From: Lipingzhangella halophila
Lineage (GTDB): Bacteria > Actinomycetota > Actinomycetes > Streptosporangiales > Streptosporangiaceae
NCBI RefSeq assembly: GCF_014203805.1
Contig: NZ_JACHJT010000002.1
Location: forward strand, 806,001-870,000
DNA length: 64,000 nucleotides
Reading direction: 5' to 3'
Shown here: piece by piece, positions 8,165-16,917 of the stretch
How positions within the stretch are numbered: position 1 is the stretch's first letter
Layout of the letters: each line of letters begins with the position of its first letter
The notes under the pieces: model-generated
What the model saw: the letters and a program-made list of their open reading frames with translations, nothing else
Told to the model about the DNA's origin: nothing
Database searches by the model: none
Made by a program: the position numbers and the translations under genes

Positions 8165-9667
8165 CTAACGCTCCTCGCCGACCGGGGCGGGCTCGGGCCG
8201 CTGCGCCGCCCGGCGGGTGGCCAGCTTCGTCGCGACGACGGCGACCGCGATCAGCAGCAGGATGGCGATCGGGATCGGCCGCGCCAGCCAGTCCAGGCTG
8301 CCCCCGGAGATGATCAGGGACAGGCGCAGGTTGGACTCGGCCATCGGGCCCAGGATGAGCCCGATCACCATCGGCGCCAACGGGTAGCCGCCGCGGGTCA
8401 GCGCGAAACCCAGTGCGCCGGCAGCCAGCGCTATGCCCACGTCCACCAGGCTCAGCCGCAGAGCGAAGGCGCCCACCAGCGACACCATGATCACCGCCGG
8501 CCACAGCAATGCGGTCGGGGTGGCCTTGAGCATCGGCCACAGGCGGATGCCCAGCAGACCCAGCGGCAGGATCGCCAGGTAGGTCAGGATCAATCCGAGC
8601 ATGGTGCCGTAGATCAGGTCCGGCGACCCCTCGAAGAGCTGCGGGCCGGGCTGGAGCCCGTGCACGGTGAGAGCGCCGATAAGAATCGCGGTGACGCTGT
8701 CGCCGGGGATACCCAGCACCAGCGTCGGGGCCAGGGCACCGGATGTGGAGGCGTTGTTGGCCGACTCCGCGGCGGCGACACCGCTCGGCTCCCCCTTGCC
8801 GAAGCCGCTCCGCCGGGACCAGCGGCGCGTCTCGTTGTAGGCGAAGTAGGAGGCCACATCGCCGCCGGTGCCCGGCAACAGGCCGATGAAGAAGCCCATC
8901 AGGGAGGAACCGCCCGTGGCCGGGCCCAGCCGGCGCAGCCACCGCGGGCCCAACGTGAACCGGCCGACCGGGGGAGGCTCGGCTCGGCCGCCCTGCTCGG
9001 TCCCGGCGATTTGGGTGAACGCCTCTGAGATGCCGAAAAGCCCGATCAGCACAGCGATAAAGGGGATCCCGGCCGTAAGCTCGGTCGTGCCGAAAGTGAA
9101 CCGGGGGAACCCCTCGATCGGATCCATTCCCACCACGCCTATGGCCACCCCGAGCATGCCGCTGAGCAAGCCGCTGGACAGCTTCCCTGCGCTGATCGAG
9201 GCGATGACCGCCAGTGCCAGGACGGCGACCATGAAGTACTCGGGTGGTCCGAAGACCAGCGCCACCGACGCCAGCTGCGGAGCGAACAATGCCAGCAGCA
9301 CGGTGCCGACCAGCCCACCCACCACCGAGGCCACAAGGGAGACCGTCAGCGCCTGACCGGCCTTGCCCTGGCGGCTCATGGGGTAGCCGTCGATCACAGT
9401 GGCCGCGGCCGAGGGCGTGCCCGGAGCCCGGAGCAGGATCGCCGGGATCGAACCGGCGTAAAGGGTCCCGCCGTAGACACCGACGAGCAACATCATGCCG
9501 GGCAGCGGATCGAGGCTGAATGTCACCGGCAGCAGCAGAGCGACCGCCATCGTGGCGGTCAGCCCGGGAAGAGCGCCGCAGACGAGGCCGATGGCGACGC
9601 CCAGCGCGATCATGGACAGCGCACCGACGCTGAGGACCGCGTCCAGCCCGATGAGCCAGTCGTTCAT
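8165..9667 (-). CDS. tctA: tripartite tricarboxylate transporter, large permease subunit TctA
   Basis: This is a 500-residue, strongly hydrophobic protein with about 11-12 membrane helices and the TctA signature near the start (GLVCGALPGLTATMAVALLLP). The glycine-rich repeat GFFIGLLPGTGGDVASYFAYNE is the second half of the internal duplication typical of the family. It forms the transport channel with TctB and receives substrate from the extracytoplasmic TctC. Its ATG overlaps the tctB stop by four bases (ATGA), so the two are translationally coupled. The kinase gene follows after 63 bases. The likely substrate is a sugar acid, inferred from the kdgK-eda genes in the operon. Confidence 0.93.
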   Translation of the reverse strand: MNDWLIGLDAVLSVGALSMIALGVAIGLVCGALPGLTATMAVALLLPVTFSLDPLPGMMLLVGVYGGTLYAGSIPAILLRAPGTPSAAATVIDGYPMSRQGKAGQALTVSLVASVVGGLVGTVLLALFAPQLASVALVFGPPEYFMVAVLALAVIASISAGKLSSGLLSGMLGVAIGVVGMDPIEGFPRFTFGTTELTAGIPFIAVLIGLFGISEAFTQIAGTEQGGRAEPPPVGRFTLGPRWLRRLGPATGGSSLMGFFIGLLPGTGGDVASYFAYNETRRWSRRSGFGKGEPSGVAAAESANNASTSGALAPTLVLGIPGDSVTAILIGALTVHGLQPGPQLFEGSPDLIYGTMLGLILTYLAILPLGLLGIRLWPMLKATPTALLWPAVIMVSLVGAFALRLSLVDVGIALAAGALGFALTRGGYPLAPMVIGLILGPMAESNLRLSLIISGGSLDWLARPIPIAILLLIAVAVVATKLATRRAAQRPEPAPVGEER

Positions 9668-10125
9668 ACCAGCATCGCCTCCAACGGGCCGGCGGGCAGC
9701 TGCAGTTCAAGGGCCCACACGAACAGCGCGTAGACGATCAGCGGTGTCGCGACCGCGTAGACGCCGATCCGCAGCCACCGGCGTTCACCAGCCAGCAGCG
9801 CGCCCCCCACGAGCAGGGCAATCGCACCGAGAATGAAACCGACCCAGGACATCGCCCAGACGGAGAAGATGCCGACCGCCAGCATGCCGAGCACCGGCAG
9901 CACCGGGCCGGTCCGGTCCTCGTCCTGCTCCGCGGGTGCGGGCCGGAACACGCGTATCACGCCCAGAACCACCAACGTCGCCGCGATGAGCAGCGGGAAC
10001 AGTGCGGCCCCGGGGTCGCCGCGCTGCGTACTGGAGGGGAACCCGAGGGCGGTGGCGGCGATCGCCACAGCCACCACGATGGTGCCGCAGGCGACACCGA
10101 GGTCGGCGCTGCGTTGGCTACTCAT
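9664..10125 (-). CDS. tctB: tripartite tricarboxylate transporter, small permease subunit TctB
   Basis: The product has about 153 residues when started at the ATG at 10123-10125, which lies inside the last codons of tctC (8-base overlap). A longer in-frame start at 10170 would be wholly inside tctC and is unlikely. Four membrane helices can be seen (ACGTIVVAVAIAATALGF; LFPLLIAATLVVLGVIRVF; LAVGIFSVWAMSWVGFILGAIALL; YAVATPLIVYALFVWAL). TctB proteins are poorly conserved, so identification rests on size, topology and gene order. Confidence 0.85.
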   Translation of the reverse strand: MSSQRSADLGVACGTIVVAVAIAATALGFPSSTQRGDPGAALFPLLIAATLVVLGVIRVFRPAPAEQDEDRTGPVLPVLGMLAVGIFSVWAMSWVGFILGAIALLVGGALLAGERRWLRIGVYAVATPLIVYALFVWALELQLPAGPLEAMLV

Positions 10126-11074
10126 TCCCCGCACCGCCCATGGTCTGGCCAAAGTGCTCGTACTCCGCATCCATGAACGAGTCGAACTCCTCGGCGCCCC
10201 GGTACCTCACCCCGAAGCCGCCCTTCTCCATGAACGAGGTGAACGCCTCGGAGCGGGCCGCCTCGTTGAAGCACGTTTCCAACTCGGCAACGGTTTCCTG
10301 TGGTGTGCCCTCCGGGACGGCCACCCCGCGCCAGGTGCCGGAGATCCAGTCGATGCCCTCCTCACGCAGGGTCGGGGTGTCCGGAAGGAAGCTCAGTCGT
10401 TCCTCACCCATCACGGCGAGGCTGTTCAGCTCACCGGACTCGACCTGGGCCCGGACCTCGGCACCGGAGACGGTGGTCGCGTCCACCTGACCGCCGAGGA
10501 CGGCGGTGATGGCCGGTGCCGCTCCCTCGAAGGGCGCGTAGGTCATCTCCACGCCCTCTTCCGCGGCGAGCCCTTTGGCGGCGGCCTCCCAGATCGAACC
10601 GGCGCCGGAGGTACCGATCGTGGCGCCCGCTCCGCGGTCCGCTGCCTCGATCACGTCGTGCACCGAGTCGTAGTCGCTGCCCGCGTCCACGGTGAGCGCG
10701 GCGGGGTCGAAGTTGTACTGGAGGACGCCGTCCATGTCGTCCGGCGTCACATCGGTCACGCCCCGATGCGCCAACATCGCGACCTCCGCCGTGACGATGC
10801 CGAGCGTCGACCCGTCCGGGTCGGCGTCGGCGGCGGCCTGGAAGCCGATGGCTCCGCCGGCGCCCTCCTTGTTGCTGACCACCGTGTTGAATCCGCAGGT
10901 CTTCTCGGCCGCCGTGGCGAGCTGGCGGGCGGTCTGGTCGGTGCCTCCGCCGGCGGCGTAGGGCACGACAATCTCCACCGCGCCGCCCGAGCCGGAGCCG
11001 CCGCTGGCCGCCGGTCCGCATCCCGCGGCCAGCAGGACCAGGGGTGGGATCAGGGCGAGCTTACGCGTACGCAT
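10118..11074 (-). CDS. tctC: tripartite tricarboxylate transporter substrate-binding lipoprotein TctC
   Basis: The chosen ATG at 11074 sits just after GGAGGACAGGG and yields a 318-residue lipoprotein: basic MRTRK, hydrophobic core, lipobox LAAGC. The start 30 bases further upstream would bury the signal. The mature protein begins with a Gly/Ser linker, then the family's VEIVVPYAAGGGTDQTARQLA ligand-binding segment. It also has the conserved GAGGAIGFQAAADADPDG, GSIWEAAAK and ITAVLGGQVDATTVSGAEV stretches. It captures a carboxylate outside the membrane and delivers it to TctAB. It is the first gene of the operon and is divergent from an IclR regulator, which probably senses the transported acid or a catabolite. 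Confidence 0.93.
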   Translation of the reverse strand: MRTRKLALIPPLVLLAAGCGPAASGGSGSGGAVEIVVPYAAGGGTDQTARQLATAAEKTCGFNTVVSNKEGAGGAIGFQAAADADPDGSTLGIVTAEVAMLAHRGVTDVTPDDMDGVLQYNFDPAALTVDAGSDYDSVHDVIEAADRGAGATIGTSGAGSIWEAAAKGLAAEEGVEMTYAPFEGAAPAITAVLGGQVDATTVSGAEVRAQVESGELNSLAVMGEERLSFLPDTPTLREEGIDWISGTWRGVAVPEGTPQETVAELETCFNEAARSEAFTSFMEKGGFGVRYRGAEEFDSFMDAEYEHFGQTMGGAGNE

Positions 11075-11257
11075 CCCTGTCCTCCGTGAAAGCTTCGTAG
11101 GCAAGATCGAGTAAGATTAATATGGCGTTTCAAAAATCGTCAATGGCGCGGAAGGCCCTCCATATCGGTGCGGACCGTGCGTGTGACCGGCGGCGCGGCC
11201 GCGGTTCTAGGGTGTGAGGTACGCCGGGACAGAGACGGGCACGAAAGCGAGACTGCA

Positions 11258-12028
11258 GTGGCGAGCGCGGAGAAGGTTGGCCCAAAAGCCCTGGTCAAAG
11301 GCGTGCAGGTGCTGAAACTGCTGGCCGATCACCCGCCGGGACTGAACCTGGCGACGCTGGCCGAGAGCACGGACATGCCCAAGCCGACTGTGCACAGGCT
11401 TGTCGCGGCACTGGCCGAGGCCGGGCTGGTGCGCTTCGACGCGCCCGCCGGCCGCTACCGCATAGCGCACGGGGTGCTCCCGCTGGCCAGCGCCTTCCTG
11501 GAGGGCGTCGACATCCGCGAAGTGTGTCTGCCGGTACTCAGGGAGCTCGCCGCTGAGTGTGGGGAGACCTGCCACCTAGGGGTGCGCGACGGGTTGCAGA
11601 TTGTCTACATCGACAAGTGCGAGGCGCGCTGGCCGGTGCGGATGTACTCCCGCATCGGGACCACCAATGCCCTGTACTGCACAGGGCTCGGCAAGGCGGT
11701 GCTGGCCTGGTCCGGTGACGCTGTGCTGGAGGAGGTCGTGGCGTCGGGCCCGGAGCGGAAAACGGCCGCGACCATCATCGGCGCCGACGAGCTGCGCGCC
11801 GAGATGAGGCGGGTCCGGGAACGCGGCTGGGCGGTCGACGACGTCGAGAACGAGCTGGGCATCCGCTGCGTGGGCGCCCCGGTGTTCGACTGGGAGATGC
11901 AGGTGGTGGGGGCGATGAGCATCGCGGGCCCGGAGATCCGGATGACGGACGACGCGCTGGACCGCTTCGGACCGATGGTCCGCGACGCGGGCCGACGCGC
12001 CTCGGAGGAACTGGGTGCGCGGATGTAG
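11258..12028 (+). CDS. IclR-family transcriptional regulator
   Basis: The winged-helix HTH occupies residues 10-60 (ALVKGVQVLKLLADHPPGLNLATLAESTDMPKPTVHRLVAALAEAGLVR). The IclR effector domain follows, with ECGETCHLGVRDGLQIVYIDK, GLGKAVLAW and the closing ELGIRCVGAPVFDWEMQVVGAMSIAGP. The GTG at 11258 gives 256 residues, the usual length; a GTG at 11168 adds 30 atypical residues, although GGAAGG precedes it, so the start is uncertain. The gene is divergent from tctC-eda. IclR members such as KdgR control sugar-acid catabolism, and this one probably regulates that operon. The AT-rich 11100-11145 stretch between them includes a TTTCA/TGAAA-type half site. Confidence 0.9.
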   Translation: MASAEKVGPKALVKGVQVLKLLADHPPGLNLATLAESTDMPKPTVHRLVAALAEAGLVRFDAPAGRYRIAHGVLPLASAFLEGVDIREVCLPVLRELAAECGETCHLGVRDGLQIVYIDKCEARWPVRMYSRIGTTNALYCTGLGKAVLAWSGDAVLEEVVASGPERKTAATIIGADELRAEMRRVRERGWAVDDVENELGIRCVGAPVFDWEMQVVGAMSIAGPEIRMTDDALDRFGPMVRDAGRRASEELGARM

Positions 12029-12105
12029 TCACGCCCCGAAGAGGGGGTGACCGGCGCGCTCCCCCGCCGTGTCGGCGATCGGCATTGGGGCGTTAGTCTG
12101 GATGC

Positions 12106-12355
12106 GCTGGTGGTTCGTTCGCTTGCGTGTCGTTGGTCTGACCAGGGGCTGTGGCGGACGAGGCAAGAGGGAACCCGGTGTGAGTCCGGGACTGCCCCGC
12201 AGCGGTGAGTGGGAACGAACCCCGTCGCCAGTCCTCGCGGACTGGCACAGCACTGGACCGGTGGTGTCCGGGAAGCGACGGATAGTAGGAGTGCCCGGCT
12301 GTTGGCTGGGAGGTGCCCGCGAGTCCGAAGACCTGCCACTGGCACGTGCACCAGC
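12106..12355 (+). ncRNA. cobalamin (B12) riboswitch of metE
   Basis: The aptamer core is read directly. At 12168-12210 it has AGGGAACCCGGTG, then GAGTCCGGGACTGCCCCGCAG, the conserved B12-box region. At 12321-12337 it has GAGTCCGAAGACCTGCC. The outer helix P1 can be drawn between GCTGGTG (12106-12112) and CACCAGC (12349-12355). The same 3' strand can instead fold into a local hairpin CACC-AGCC-GGTG (12349-12360, extendable to 8 pairs), an apparent antiswitch. Further down, CCTCCG (12445-12450) is complementary to CGGAGG (12484-12489), which overlaps the metE ribosome site, suggesting translational control. High adenosylcobalamin should shut off metE, as is established for this class upstream of B12-independent methionine synthase. 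Confidence 0.93.
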
Positions 12356-12497
12356 CGGTGTGCGTAGGTCCGAGGTCTCGCGGGAGGACCTGGCGGACGG
12401 CGAGCCCTGGCGGCTACCGCTTCGGGGCCTGCTGGCTCGTGCGCCCTCCGTGTGGACCTCGGCGTCCGTTTTGTCGAGCCTCGCGGAGGAGAGGTCA

Positions 12498-14786
12498 TTG
12501 ACCAGCACGATCGGATCGACGGTACTGGGCTATCCGCGGATCGGCCCGAACCGGGAGCTCAAGCGCGCCCTGGAAGCTTATTGGGCGTCGCGCAGCAGCG
12601 AGGCGGAGCTGCGTGAAGTGGCGCGCCAGTTGCGGGCCGACACTTGGCGCGCACTCGACGGTGCCGGCCTGGACTCGGTTCCGGGGAACACGTTCTCGTT
12701 CTATGACCAGGTTCTGGACACGGCGGTCACGTTCGGCGCGGTCCCGCCGCGCTACGTGGACCTGGGACTGAACTCGTTGGACACCTATTTCGCTATGGCG
12801 CGGGGTGTGGAGTCCGCGCCGCCGCTGGAGATGACGAAGTGGTTCGACACCAACTACCACTACCTGGTGCCGGAGATCGGTCCGGGCACGCGGTTCTCGC
12901 TGGCTGACCGGACCCCTGTTGAGCAGTACCGGGAGGCTCGGGAACTGGGGGTGTCCACCCGCCCTGTGGTGGTGGGGCCGCTGACGTTCCTGCTGTTGTC
13001 GAAACCCGACGCGGATGCCCCCGCGTCGTTCCAGCCGCTGGACACGCTCGACGAGCTGCTGGACGCATACGCGGAGCTGCTGCGTGAGCTGCGACGCGCC
13101 GGTGCGCAGTGGGTCCAGCTCGATGAACCGGCCTTCGCCGCCGACCGCTCACCGGCGGAACTGGAGGCGCTGCGCAGTACCTATCGCAGGCTCGGTGACC
13201 TCGATGAGCGCCCGAACCTGCTCGTGGCCGGATACTTCGGTGACCTCGGCGAGGCACTCGGTGTCCTCGCATCGTCGCCGGTCGAGGCGCTGGCGGTGGA
13301 TCTCGTCGCCGGGCACTCGGCGGTGGACACGCTGCCGGCGCTGCGTGGCCTGCGGGACAAGACGCTGGTGGCCGGGGTGGTTGACGGCCGCAACGTCTGG
13401 CGCACCGATCTCGACGCGGCGCTGTCCACGGCCGCGACCCTGCTGGGCTCGGCCGGCGAGGTGGCCGTGAGCACGTCGTGCTCCCTACTGCACGTGCCCT
13501 ACGACGTCGAGGCCGAGACCCGGGTCGATCCGCAGGTCAAATCGTGGCTGGCCTTCGCCGAACAGAAGGTCGGCGAGGTGGTCACGCTGGGGCGTGCGCT
13601 GCGCGACGGACGTGACGCGGTCGCCGATGAGCTGGCCGCGGCGCGGGCCGCGGTCACCAACCGGGCGCACGCGGATCGGGTGCGCAACCACCGGGTGCGA
13701 GCGCGGCTGGACGGGCTGCGGCCCGAGCATGCGCGCCGCCCGGATTACGGGAAACGGCGCGCGGCCCAGGCGAAGACACTACGGTTGCCGCCCTTGCCGA
13801 CAACCACCATCGGGTCGTTTCCCCAGACGGGCGATGTCCGCAGAGCCCGTGCCGCGCTGCGCGCTGGCAGCATCGACGAGGCCGCGTACAACCAGCGGAT
13901 GCGCGAGGAGATCGCGCGGGTGATCCGGCTCCAGGAGCAGCTCGGGCTGGACGTCCTGGTGCACGGCGAGCCCGAGCGCAACGACATGGTGCAGTACTTC
14001 GCCGAGCACATGGAGGGCTTCGTCGCCACCGACAACGGCTGGGTGCAGTCGTATGGGTCGCGGTGCGTGCGTCCGCCGATCCTGTTCGGCGACGTCTGGC
14101 GGCCCGAGGCGATCACCAGCGGGTGGGCCGCCTATGCCCAGCACCTCACCGATAAGCCGGTCAAGGGCATGCTCACCGGGCCGGTGACCATCCTGGCGTG
14201 GTCGTTCGTGCGCGACGACCAGCCGTTGGCGGTTACGGCCAAGCAGGTCGCGCTGGCCATCCGCGATGAGGCGCATGATCTGGAGGCCGCCGGGATCCGC
14301 ATGGTCCAAGTCGACGAGCCGGCGCTGCGGGAGCTGCTCCCACTGCGAGCAGTGCAGCACAAGCGGTACCTCGACTGGGCGGTGGAGGCGTTCCGGTTGG
14401 CCACCTCCGGGATCGCTGATTCGACCCAGGTCCATACGCACCTGTGCTACTCGGAGTTCGGTGACGTGATCAATGCGATCGTCGCGCTCGATGCCGACGT
14501 CACCAGCATCGAGGCGGCCCGGTCCCGCATGGAGGTGCTCGATGACCTCAACGCGGTCGGCTTCGCCCGCGGAGTCGGACCAGGCGTCTACGACATCCAC
14601 TCGCCACGGGTCCCCGAGCCCCAAGAGGTCGCCGACCTTCTGCGCGCCGCACTGGAGGCTGTTCCCGCCGAACGGCTGTGGGTCAACCCCGACTGCGGGC
14701 TGAAAACACGCGGTTACGCCGAGATCGAAGCCGCGCTGACGAACATGGTCGCCGCGGCGGAGACGGTCCGTCCCATGGCGCGGTAA
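12498..14786 (+). CDS. metE: cobalamin-independent methionine synthase
   Basis: The protein has 762 residues, the normal MetE length, when started at TTG 12498; GGAGGAGAGG ends three bases upstream. The N-terminal [19 protein letters not shown] motif and the C-terminal catalytic half with [17 protein letters not shown] are typical. The zinc ligands are present: His and Cys in [12 protein letters not shown], and Cys in [12 protein letters not shown]. It methylates homocysteine from 5-methyltetrahydrofolate-polyglutamate in the cytosol without B12. The leader carries a cobalamin riboswitch and a potential hairpin over the ribosome site, so expression should occur when cobalamin is scarce. This implies that the cell also encodes a B12-dependent MetH elsewhere. 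Confidence 0.96.
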   Translation: MTSTIGSTVLGYPRIGPNRELKRALEAYWASRSSEAELREVARQLRADTWRALDGAGLDSVPGNTFSFYDQVLDTAVTFGAVPPRYVDLGLNSLDTYFAMARGVESAPPLEMTKWFDTNYHYLVPEIGPGTRFSLADRTPVEQYREARELGVSTRPVVVGPLTFLLLSKPDADAPASFQPLDTLDELLDAYAELLRELRRAGAQWVQLDEPAFAADRSPAELEALRSTYRRLGDLDERPNLLVAGYFGDLGEALGVLASSPVEALAVDLVAGHSAVDTLPALRGLRDKTLVAGVVDGRNVWRTDLDAALSTAATLLGSAGEVAVSTSCSLLHVPYDVEAETRVDPQVKSWLAFAEQKVGEVVTLGRALRDGRDAVADELAAARAAVTNRAHADRVRNHRVRARLDGLRPEHARRPDYGKRRAAQAKTLRLPPLPTTTIGSFPQTGDVRRARAALRAGSIDEAAYNQRMREEIARVIRLQEQLGLDVLVHGEPERNDMVQYFAEHMEGFVATDNGWVQSYGSRCVRPPILFGDVWRPEAITSGWAAYAQHLTDKPVKGMLTGPVTILAWSFVRDDQPLAVTAKQVALAIRDEAHDLEAAGIRMVQVDEPALRELLPLRAVQHKRYLDWAVEAFRLATSGIADSTQVHTHLCYSEFGDVINAIVALDADVTSIEAARSRMEVLDDLNAVGFARGVGPGVYDIHSPRVPEPQEVADLLRAALEAVPAERLWVNPDCGLKTRGYAEIEAALTNMVAAAETVRPMAR

Positions 14787-14845
14787 CCACAGGGCCGCGG
14801 GCGGTACCCTCTGTCCCGTGCGTCCCACACCATCCGCGGCCCATG

Positions 14846-14878
14846 GCCCCCGTCCGGGCTTGTCGTCCGGGCGGGGGC
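14846..14878 (+). terminator. metE terminator-like hairpin
   Basis: GCCCCCG and CGGGGGC form the base, with CCGG/CCGG pairing inside, 60 bases after the metE stop. A wider 9-bp repeat (GGGCCGCGG at 14792, CCGCGGCCC at 14834) lies just before it. Confidence 0.5.
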
Positions 14879-15198
14879 GGTCCAGGCCCGGACGCCGCAC
14901 GCACGAATCACGCGGCCCCTGCGCACTCAATGCTCCGGCTTCCCCCAATGCGCCACCTGGTTCGCTGCCCGAGGCATCACCCTCGAGCCAGCCGCTGGCG
15001 AACCGGCCAGGAAGTGGACTTCCCCACCCCGGGACCTGGCCTCCCTTCGCGTATACGGGCGGAGAGGTTGAACGCGTGCCGCGGTGGCGAGTGCTGCGGC
15101 CGTATAGGTGCGCCGGGTTGGGGCGGGTACTTCCCTTCACCGGGCAGGCGCTGCGGAGCGTTCTCGCGGGGGAACCGTGTCACCAGAACACAGAGGAG
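14879..15198. other. 320-base gap, no gene seen
   Basis: No frame has a ribosome site or recognisable product. A 7-bp inverted repeat GGCCAGG/CCTGGCC (15005-15041) is present but has a long loop. Confidence 0.5.
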
Positions 15199-15768
15199 TC
15201 ACCGGGGGTCGGATGAGGCCTGTCGTCGGGAGAGGACCAGCCTGCGTCGCTCCCGGTCGATTTCGGTGACGACGACCGCGACCTCGTCGCCGACCTGGAC
15301 GACATCCGACGGAGCTTCCACGGGCGTCCATGTGAGCTCTTGCAGGCGGACCAGCCCTACGATTCCATCGGCGACCTGAACGAAGATGCCGAACGGGGCC
15401 AGCTTGGTGACCTGTCCATGTAGTTTTCGCCCCACCGCATTGCGGTCGGCGAACGCGTGGAAGGGATCGGGCCGCATCACTCGTAAGGACAGTTTGGCCT
15501 CCAGGTTCCAAGTGTCGAACTGGAGGAACTCGCATGAGACGCGCTGTCCTGTCTGAACGACATCGGAAGCCGTTTCGATGTGCCGCCAGGACAGTTCGGA
15601 GATCGTGATGACCCCGACGCCGGGGAAGACCGGGTGGTCGGGGCTGTCGTCCAGCGCCACGAACACGCCGAACGGTTCGATCGCTGTGACGGTGCCGGAA
15701 AGGATCTCTCCGCGGTGCAGTGATTCCAGGAACGCCTAGAGCTCTGGGTTTTCAGATGGCCAGCCCAT
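15199..15768 (-). pseudogene. two-repeat S1 RNA-binding protein interrupted by an in-frame amber codon
   Basis: Reading from the ATG at 15768 the frame gives MGWPSENPEL, then TAG at 15736-15738, then AFLESLHRGEILSGTVTAIEPFGVFVALD and the rest of the protein in the same frame. Relatives from actinomycetes read WPSEDPELWAFLESL at this point, so a TGG tryptophan codon has become TAG. Two S1 domains follow: residues about 18-100, and about 110-185 (LHGQVTKLAPFGIFVQVADGIVGLV). A shorter product could start from a GTG at 15666, but it would lose the first strands of the first S1 domain. S1 proteins of this type are thought to bind RNA or ribosomes. It may be a true pseudogene, a sequencing error or a readthrough site. 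Confidence 0.85.
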
Positions 15769-15974
15769 GCAGCCCAGCCTTTCATGATGAGCTGTGCTCT
15801 GGCCGGGAAGCCTCGTAGGGGAACGCCTCCGCCCCCTGGATTCTCGGTGAGGAGAAGCCGGGATCTCGCCCGCCTTCCTGCGCCCCACTCGCTGGGCGTC
15901 ACGTGGCGCGATCCCCACCCTGGTTGGTGTCCGGGGAGTCGGTAGCCGGCTCGTCGTGCGTGAAGTACCCGGGG

Positions 15975-16316
15975 TCACTGGCTGGGAGCTGCCTCGAAGA
16001 GGCTGAACTCGACGCCCTGGTCGTCGGCGCAGTTGGCGAACGCTCCGGCCGGGATGGTGACCGGCTCGGCCGCGGTGCCGCCGAGCTCTCGCACACGCGC
16101 GGTCGCGGCCGCGATGTCGTCGACGCCGAAGTAGACCCGCGGATGCTGCCCTGAGTCTCCGTGCGGCGTACCACCCATGGGGCTGGGGCCGTGGATCATC
16201 GAGTATCCGGGGAAGTTGCTTTCGGTGAACGTCCAGCCGAACAGCGTTCCCCAGAATTCCCGGGTCGCCTCGACGTTGTTGCCGGGCACCTCGAAGTAGA
16301 CGATCTCGCCACTCAT
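15975..16316 (-). CDS. VOC (glyoxalase/bleomycin-resistance fold) family protein
   Basis: The product has 113 residues from the ATG at 16316, preceded by GAGGAGG. It has the single VOC module: IVYFEVPGNNVEATREFWGTLFGWTF at the N-terminus, HPRVYFGVDDIAAATARVRELGGTAAEPVTIP in the middle, and ANCADDQGVEFSLFE at the end. Such proteins act as metal-dependent lyases, isomerases or drug-binding proteins, and the substrate is not deducible. It is divergent from a MarR regulator with an inverted repeat between them, so it is likely induced by the MarR ligand. Confidence 0.88.
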   Translation of the reverse strand: MSGEIVYFEVPGNNVEATREFWGTLFGWTFTESNFPGYSMIHGPSPMGGTPHGDSGQHPRVYFGVDDIAAATARVRELGGTAAEPVTIPAGAFANCADDQGVEFSLFEAAPSQ

Positions 16317-16394
16317 GTTCCTGCCTCCTCGTACGGATGGGGCTTGCTCGGATCGGTCCGCGGCGCCTCGCCGAGGCGCGCAGTCATGTGTCAA

Positions 16395-16413
16395 AGTCCT
16401 GACATCAAGGACT
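16395..16413. promoter_or_regulatory. inverted repeat AGTCCT-N7-AGGACT, candidate MarR operator
   Basis: A 6-bp inverted repeat with a 7-base spacer lies between the divergent VOC and marR genes, 19 bases before the marR start. A second TGACA/TGTCA pair surrounds it. Spacing and position suit a MarR dimer; binding is inferred. Confidence 0.5.
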
Positions 16414-16431
16414 GTATGTAAGAATGCTGAC

Positions 16432-16896
16432 ATGAGTCAAGACGAGTCGGTTGGGCCGTTGGAAGAATCACCGGGCTACGTCCTCAAGCAGGCCCATGCG
16501 GCGCTGCGCACGGCGATGGAGGAGGCGCTGCGTCCCCTCGGGCTGACCGTGGCGCAGTACGCCTGCCTGGAGCTGCTCGGTCAGCGTCCGGGACTGTCCA
16601 GCTCCGAGCTCGCCCGTGGCGCGTTCGTGACCCGCCAGTCCATGCACGTGGTGCTGCGCGGGTTGCAGGACCGAGGCATGCTCACCCGACCCGACCAGGC
16701 CGAATACGGCCGGGCGCTGCCCACCCAGCTCACTCCCGCCGGGCAAGAGGAGCTGCGCGCCGCCAGCGCCGCCGTCCGGGCCGTCGAACAGCAGATGTTC
16801 TCGCCACTGTCCGCGGCTGACCAGCGCCGACTACGCGACGACCTTGCCGCCTGCGCCGCCGCGGCCGCGTCCCCCACCCAGACTCCTGAGAGCTAA
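16432..16896 (+). CDS. MarR-family transcriptional regulator
   Basis: The product is 154 residues. The winged-helix domain is visible at residues 30-100 (LGLTVAQYACLELLGQRPGLSSSELARGAFVTRQSMHVVLRGLQDRGMLTR, then the wing DQAEYGRALPTQLTPAGQEEL). Dimerisation helices lie at both ends. No good ribosome site is seen before ATG 16432, so the transcript may be leaderless or nearly so. It is divergent from the VOC gene and probably represses it and itself through the repeat at 16395-16413. Confidence 0.88.
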   Translation: MSQDESVGPLEESPGYVLKQAHAALRTAMEEALRPLGLTVAQYACLELLGQRPGLSSSELARGAFVTRQSMHVVLRGLQDRGMLTRPDQAEYGRALPTQLTPAGQEELRAASAAVRAVEQQMFSPLSAADQRRLRDDLAACAAAAASPTQTPES

Positions 16897-16917
16897 CCAC
16901 CGGCGGCGGGGCGAGAG

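Noticed and set aside
10126-10170. Longer TctB with 15 extra residues
   Set aside because: The extension lies wholly within tctC and has no ribosome site; the ATG at 10123-10125 fits coupling.
12069-12497. In-frame N-terminal extension of metE through the riboswitch
   Set aside because: MetE homologues begin at about the TTG at 12498, which has a strong ribosome site; the extension overlaps the aptamer.
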